Part shown: positions 41,161 through 43,932 of the stretch, one piece after another
Position numbering within the stretch: the first letter of the stretch is position 1
Layout: each line of letters opens with the position of its first letter
From: an uncultured Chloroflexota bacterium
GTDB lineage: Bacteria; Chloroflexota; Anaerolineae; Anaerolineales; Villigracilaceae
DNA length: 43,932 nucleotides
Assembly: GCA_900696595.1 (NCBI GenBank)
Contig: CAADGT010000119.1
Span: forward strand, 1-43,932
Direction: 5' to 3'
The notes under the pieces: generated by a model
The model's database searches: none
What the model saw: only the letters and a program-made list of their open reading frames with translations
What the model was told of the DNA's origin: nothing
Program-made: the position numbers and the translations under genes

Positions 41161-42630
41161 TCAGGCGTAGAGCAACGCCAATTCTTTTTCCGCGGCGGCG
41201 AGGATTTTATCGAACTCGGCCTGCTGGGCGGGTTCAAGCGGTTCGGGCTGATGGTTGTCGAGAATCCAGCGAGCCTTCTCGCGGGCGACTTCGATGGGAT
41301 CGCGGTATTTACTGCCGCTTTCGAGGGCGTGGGTGACGCCGCGCACGAGAGAGGTGCGCATGTGTTCGCGGGTATGTTTTTGTCCAAGGAAATGCCCGCC
41401 GGGACCGACATTCTTGATCGCTTCGAGCGCGAGGGAATGATCGTCCACTTCCATTTTTTGAAGGTAGGCGCGCGCGCGTTGATACAGATCGTCGTCGAGG
41501 ATGATTTGTTCGGGAAAGAGGCGGGTGTAGGTGCGGGAGAGTCCCATCCCGGTGACGATTTCCGGGCTGGCGAGTCCGGCCAGGAACGGGTCGAGAGCCG
41601 TCTCCGCGGCTTGTTGCCAGGTTCCGGTAATTTTGGAATCCGTCCCGTAGCAGGCGCCGAGGGAGGGTAATCCCCAATGGTGAGCCATATCCACCACGCC
41701 GTAACGCCCGCGCGCGTCGCGTGGATAACTGACATAGCCGCCGGTGCGCATGTCCGCCCAGGCTTGCATGATGGAATGACCGACGGGACAGCCGGGGAAT
41801 ATCAGTTGCAGAAGAACCGTGGCGCTGATATTTTCCGCGTCCGCCATGGCGAGCGCGCCCGCGTGAGTGGCTGGAGCCGTTGTGCCAAGCGTCGGCATGG
41901 ACAGAAAAAAGACCGGGATGCCCACTTCCGAAAAAGTCATGGCGGCTTCGAGGCCGGGCTTGTCCTGCATCAACGGCGAGACGGTGCAAATCAATGAAGA
42001 GAGCGGCGGGCGTCTGCGGAGGTTCTCCCGGCTCCCGGCAATGACCAGAGCCATCTCGACGGCGTACTTCGCCTCGGCTTCGCCCATGATGGTTTCGGAT
42101 TGAAAATGTTTGACGGTGTTATTCCAGCCGGCTTCGAGTTCGTGCAAGGGAGAGGCGCGCCCGCAATCCTGCGCGCTGACCATGGGCCAGTAAAACCCGA
42201 TGGACGGCAGATAGTCGGCGATGCGCGCCATCATGCCGACGTCGGCTTTGGTGGACGGGCGCGGTTCGCTTGCGCCGAGGTCCACGACCTCCACGCCGCA
42301 GCCGTCGGTGGTGAAGTAGGTTGTGTTCTCCTGAAGATGCAGGTCGTATTCGGGGACGCGAGCCGCCAGGGTAAAGAAGCGCGGCGCGGTCTTCATCGCT
42401 TTGAAGACCAGGTCGGGTTTCATTTTGACGATCCCGGTCGTTTTGTCCACATCCGCGCCGTGGCTGGAGAGGACGTCGAGCGCTTTGTCGGTCGCAAATT
42501 TTACGCCGATGTTTTCGAGAATATCCAGCGTAGCCTGTTGGAGTTTATCCAGTTCTTCGTCTGAAAAATATTGGATGCGATACGAGGGGCGCAGCGGTTC
42601 GAGCGGCGGGCGGGAGTCATTTCCGGTCAT
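41161..42630 (-). CDS. MttB-family (non-pyrrolysine) methyltransferase, paralogue 6
   Basis: This is a 489-residue protein with FSDEELDKLQQATLDILENI at the N-terminus, LICTVSPLMQDKPG, ATHAGALAMADAENISATVL and NVGPGGHFLGQKHTREHMRT. It is MttB superfamily and has no UAG. ATG 42630 is chosen because AAAAGGAG lies before it; an upstream extension to 42717 has no support. It is the first MttB after the permease genes in transcription order, 113 bp downstream of them across a paired hairpin. It is closely related to paralogue 5. Confidence 0.92.
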   Translation of the reverse strand: MTGNDSRPPLEPLRPSYRIQYFSDEELDKLQQATLDILENIGVKFATDKALDVLSSHGADVDKTTGIVKMKPDLVFKAMKTAPRFFTLAARVPEYDLHLQENTTYFTTDGCGVEVVDLGASEPRPSTKADVGMMARIADYLPSIGFYWPMVSAQDCGRASPLHELEAGWNNTVKHFQSETIMGEAEAKYAVEMALVIAGSRENLRRRPPLSSLICTVSPLMQDKPGLEAAMTFSEVGIPVFFLSMPTLGTTAPATHAGALAMADAENISATVLLQLIFPGCPVGHSIMQAWADMRTGGYVSYPRDARGRYGVVDMAHHWGLPSLGACYGTDSKITGTWQQAAETALDPFLAGLASPEIVTGMGLSRTYTRLFPEQIILDDDLYQRARAYLQKMEVDDHSLALEAIKNVGPGGHFLGQKHTREHMRTSLVRGVTHALESGSKYRDPIEVAREKARWILDNHQPEPLEPAQQAEFDKILAAAEKELALLYA

Positions 42631-42682
42631 GGAGCGTTCTCCTTTTGGCATCTCATCAACGAAATTCGTGTTTATTCTGCAA

Positions 42683-42735
42683 CGTGCGGCAATCTTCAGA
42701 TTGCAATCCGCTGGCAACCTGAAGATTGCCGCACG
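42683..42735. repeat. 17-bp perfect inverted repeat after the permease gene
   Basis: CGTGCGGCAATCTTCAG (42683-42699) is the exact reverse complement of 42719-42735. Each half can also fold on itself (GCAATCT-TC-AGATTGC). It lies just past the stop of the permease gene, where it could act as a processing or stability element between that gene and the MttB genes. Confidence 0.8.
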
Positions 42736-42743
42736 CTATTCGT

Positions 42744-43688
42744 CTAAACTTCGCCGACTTTGCTCAACATCTTGTTCGGGTCGAAGGCGTCGCGCAAACC
42801 GTCGCCGATGTAGTTGATCGAGATGATGCTGAGGAAGATCATGAAACCGGGGAAGATCGCCAGCCAGGGATATTTGACGAAATGCTCCTGCGCGTTGCTG
42901 AGCAGGTTGCCCCATGAAGGCGTCGGCGGCTGGATGCCGAAGCCGAGAAAACTCAGACCGGATTCTTCGATGATGGCGTATCCGAATTCGAGCGTGGCTT
43001 CCACGATGATGGGACCGATGGCGTTGGGCAGGATGTGGCGGGTCATGATGCGCGTATCGGAGCCGCCCAGGGCGCGGGAGGCGGCGACAAATTCCGTTTC
43101 TCGAATACTGAGGAACGCGGCTCGCACCAGACGGGCGAACGTCGTCCACGAAAAGATGCCGATCACAAAACTGATGGTAAAAATGCTGTTGCCCTGAAAC
43201 ACGGGAATTTCCACTTCGAGCAGGATCGCGCTGAGCAGAATCAGGACAAGGAAAGAAGGCAGGGAGAGAAAAGCGTCCGTGACGCGCATGAGGACGGCAT
43301 CCACTGCGCCGCCGTAGTAACCAGCCAACGCGCCGACGGGGACGCCGATCAGGATCGAGATGGCAACCACCAGCAATCCCACCGTGAGAGAGACGCGCCC
43401 GCCATGCAACACACGCGTAAACAGGTCGCGCCCAAGCGCGTCCGTGCCCATGATGTGCTTAAGCGACGGCGACTCATACCGGACGGCGATCTCGGACGCC
43501 TCCGGGTCGTAGGGCGAGAGCGGGGCCGTCAGGGCCATGACAACCAGGATGGCAAGAACAACCATCCCGAAGATCGCGCCGGGGTGTCTTCGGAAGCGTC
43601 TCCAGACGCCCATGCTCATGGTCGTCAATTCGGGGCTTGCGTTCAATATGCCGTTAATGGCGGAGGACAATGGGTTGGTCTCACTCAT
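42744..43688 (-). CDS. ABC transporter permease, DppC/OppC type
   Basis: This is a 314-residue inner-membrane permease of the peptide/nickel family. An N-terminal TM (AIFGMVVLAILVVMALTA) and five more helices are visible. The family signature GTDALGRDLFTRVLHGGRVS and the EAA loop (EFVAASRALGGSDTRIMTRH, ILPNAI) contact the ATPase. It imports peptides or other small solutes with its DppB-type partner, whose gene overlaps it by 8 bp. Its position before four MttB genes suggests that it brings in their substrate, but the family range is wide. Confidence 0.92.
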   Translation of the reverse strand: MSETNPLSSAINGILNASPELTTMSMGVWRRFRRHPGAIFGMVVLAILVVMALTAPLSPYDPEASEIAVRYESPSLKHIMGTDALGRDLFTRVLHGGRVSLTVGLLVVAISILIGVPVGALAGYYGGAVDAVLMRVTDAFLSLPSFLVLILLSAILLEVEIPVFQGNSIFTISFVIGIFSWTTFARLVRAAFLSIRETEFVAASRALGGSDTRIMTRHILPNAIGPIIVEATLEFGYAIIEESGLSFLGFGIQPPTPSWGNLLSNAQEHFVKYPWLAIFPGFMIFLSIISINYIGDGLRDAFDPNKMLSKVGEV

Positions 43689-43932
43689 ATCGAATGCGCG
43701 GGTCGAGCCAGGCGTAGAGAATATCCGCCAGAAGGTTGGAGAGGATGATGGACGACGCCCCGATGATCAGGACCGCCATCAGAACCGGGTAGTCGCGCTC
43801 CAGCGCCGCCTGATAATACAATCGCGCCATACCGGGCCAGGCGAAGAGGGTTTCGACGAAGATCGCCCCGCCGAACAGATAAGGAAGGTCGAGGGCTAAC
43901 AGCGTCACCAGCGGAACCAGGGCATTGCGCAA
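43681..43932 (-). CDS. ABC transporter permease, DppB/OppB type (C-terminal part; gene runs off the window)
   Basis: The last 83 residues are visible. RNALVPLVTLLALDLPYLFG, GAIFVETLFAWPGMARLYYQ and the closing LADILYAWLDPRIRY are the usual C-terminus of DppB-type permeases. The frame is open to the window edge, so the start and the first TM segments lie outside. It overlaps the DppC-type gene by 8 bp, as expected for a coupled pair. The substrate-binding protein and ATPases are not in the window. Confidence 0.9.
   Translation of the reverse strand: MRNALVPLVTLLALDLPYLFGGAIFVETLFAWPGMARLYYQAALERDYPVLMAVLIIGASSIILSNLLADILYAWLDPRIRYE

Noticed and set aside
11302-42630. Pyrrolysine-containing trimethylamine methyltransferases
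   Set aside because: All six MttB frames are full length (471-490 residues) with no in-frame UAG, so no Pyl readthrough is needed.
42744-43932. Glycine betaine (ProU-type) transporter
   Set aside because: Permease signatures match the Dpp/Opp peptide-nickel family, not ProW.

Overview
The window is GC-rich, gene-dense bacterial chromosome, most likely from an anaerobic or facultative member of Chloroflexota (Anaerolineae-like). That placement is an inference. It rests on several Thr/Pro-rich lipoproteins, a run of non-pyrrolysine MttB-family methyltransferases, a carotenoid CruF-like protein, leaderless -10/ATG starts, and abundant short palindromes and heptanucleotide arrays between genes. 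There is no rRNA, tRNA, transposase, integrase or CRISPR array that I can see.

Layout. 1-909: the start of a lipoprotein gene and a YkgJ-type cysteine-cluster gene. 1116-9688 (minus): a formate dehydrogenase locus. In transcription order it has a fused NuoE-NuoF NADH/FMN subunit, a HoxU/NuoG-like iron-sulfur subunit, a selenocysteine formate dehydrogenase with an in-frame UGA and a bacterial SECIS hairpin, a cysteine paralogue of the same enzyme, and then an ALDH7-type aldehyde dehydrogenase. 9843-19900 (plus): a divergent GntR regulator, a corrinoid protein, an MttB-family methyltransferase, a two-TM membrane protein, an S9 peptidase, a second MttB, an M20 amidohydrolase, a methyl-H4folate:corrinoid methyltransferase and a homocysteine methyltransferase. 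19936-28046: assorted genes (lipoprotein, C69 peptidase, BrnT/BrnA toxin-antitoxin between 66-bp direct repeats, pirin, Nudix, membrane proteins, SAM methyltransferase, YbaK). 28099-31667: a secreted esterase and three lipoproteins. 31905-33696: a GbsR/MarR regulator with a clear promoter and operator, followed by two genes. 33693-36416 (minus): DUF2726 protein, CruF-like protein and CCA-adding enzyme. 36445-43932 (minus): two Dpp/Opp-type ABC permeases followed by four more MttB paralogues.

How the genes may work together. Methylated amines (quaternary or other) would be imported, perhaps by the Dpp-like transporter. Six MttB paralogues would demethylate them onto a corrinoid protein, and the MtgA-like enzyme would pass the methyl group to tetrahydrofolate. 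Oxidation of methyl-H4folate releases formate, which the Sec or Cys formate dehydrogenase oxidises to CO2 with reduction of NAD. Homocysteine methyltransferase offers a side route to methionine. No pyrrolysine codon (UAG) interrupts any MttB, so these are MtgB-like rather than true trimethylamine enzymes. Their substrates cannot be read from the sequence.

The most notable non-gene structure is a set of phase-perfect 7-nt (once 8-nt) degenerate tandem arrays. Several supply the stop codon of the preceding gene, and three lie in frame inside genes. Also notable are a 22-nt palindromic repeat family between minus-strand genes and a recurring TATAAT-like box 6-8 nt before the start codon, which implies leaderless mRNAs. 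One such box is palindromic and serves two divergent genes.
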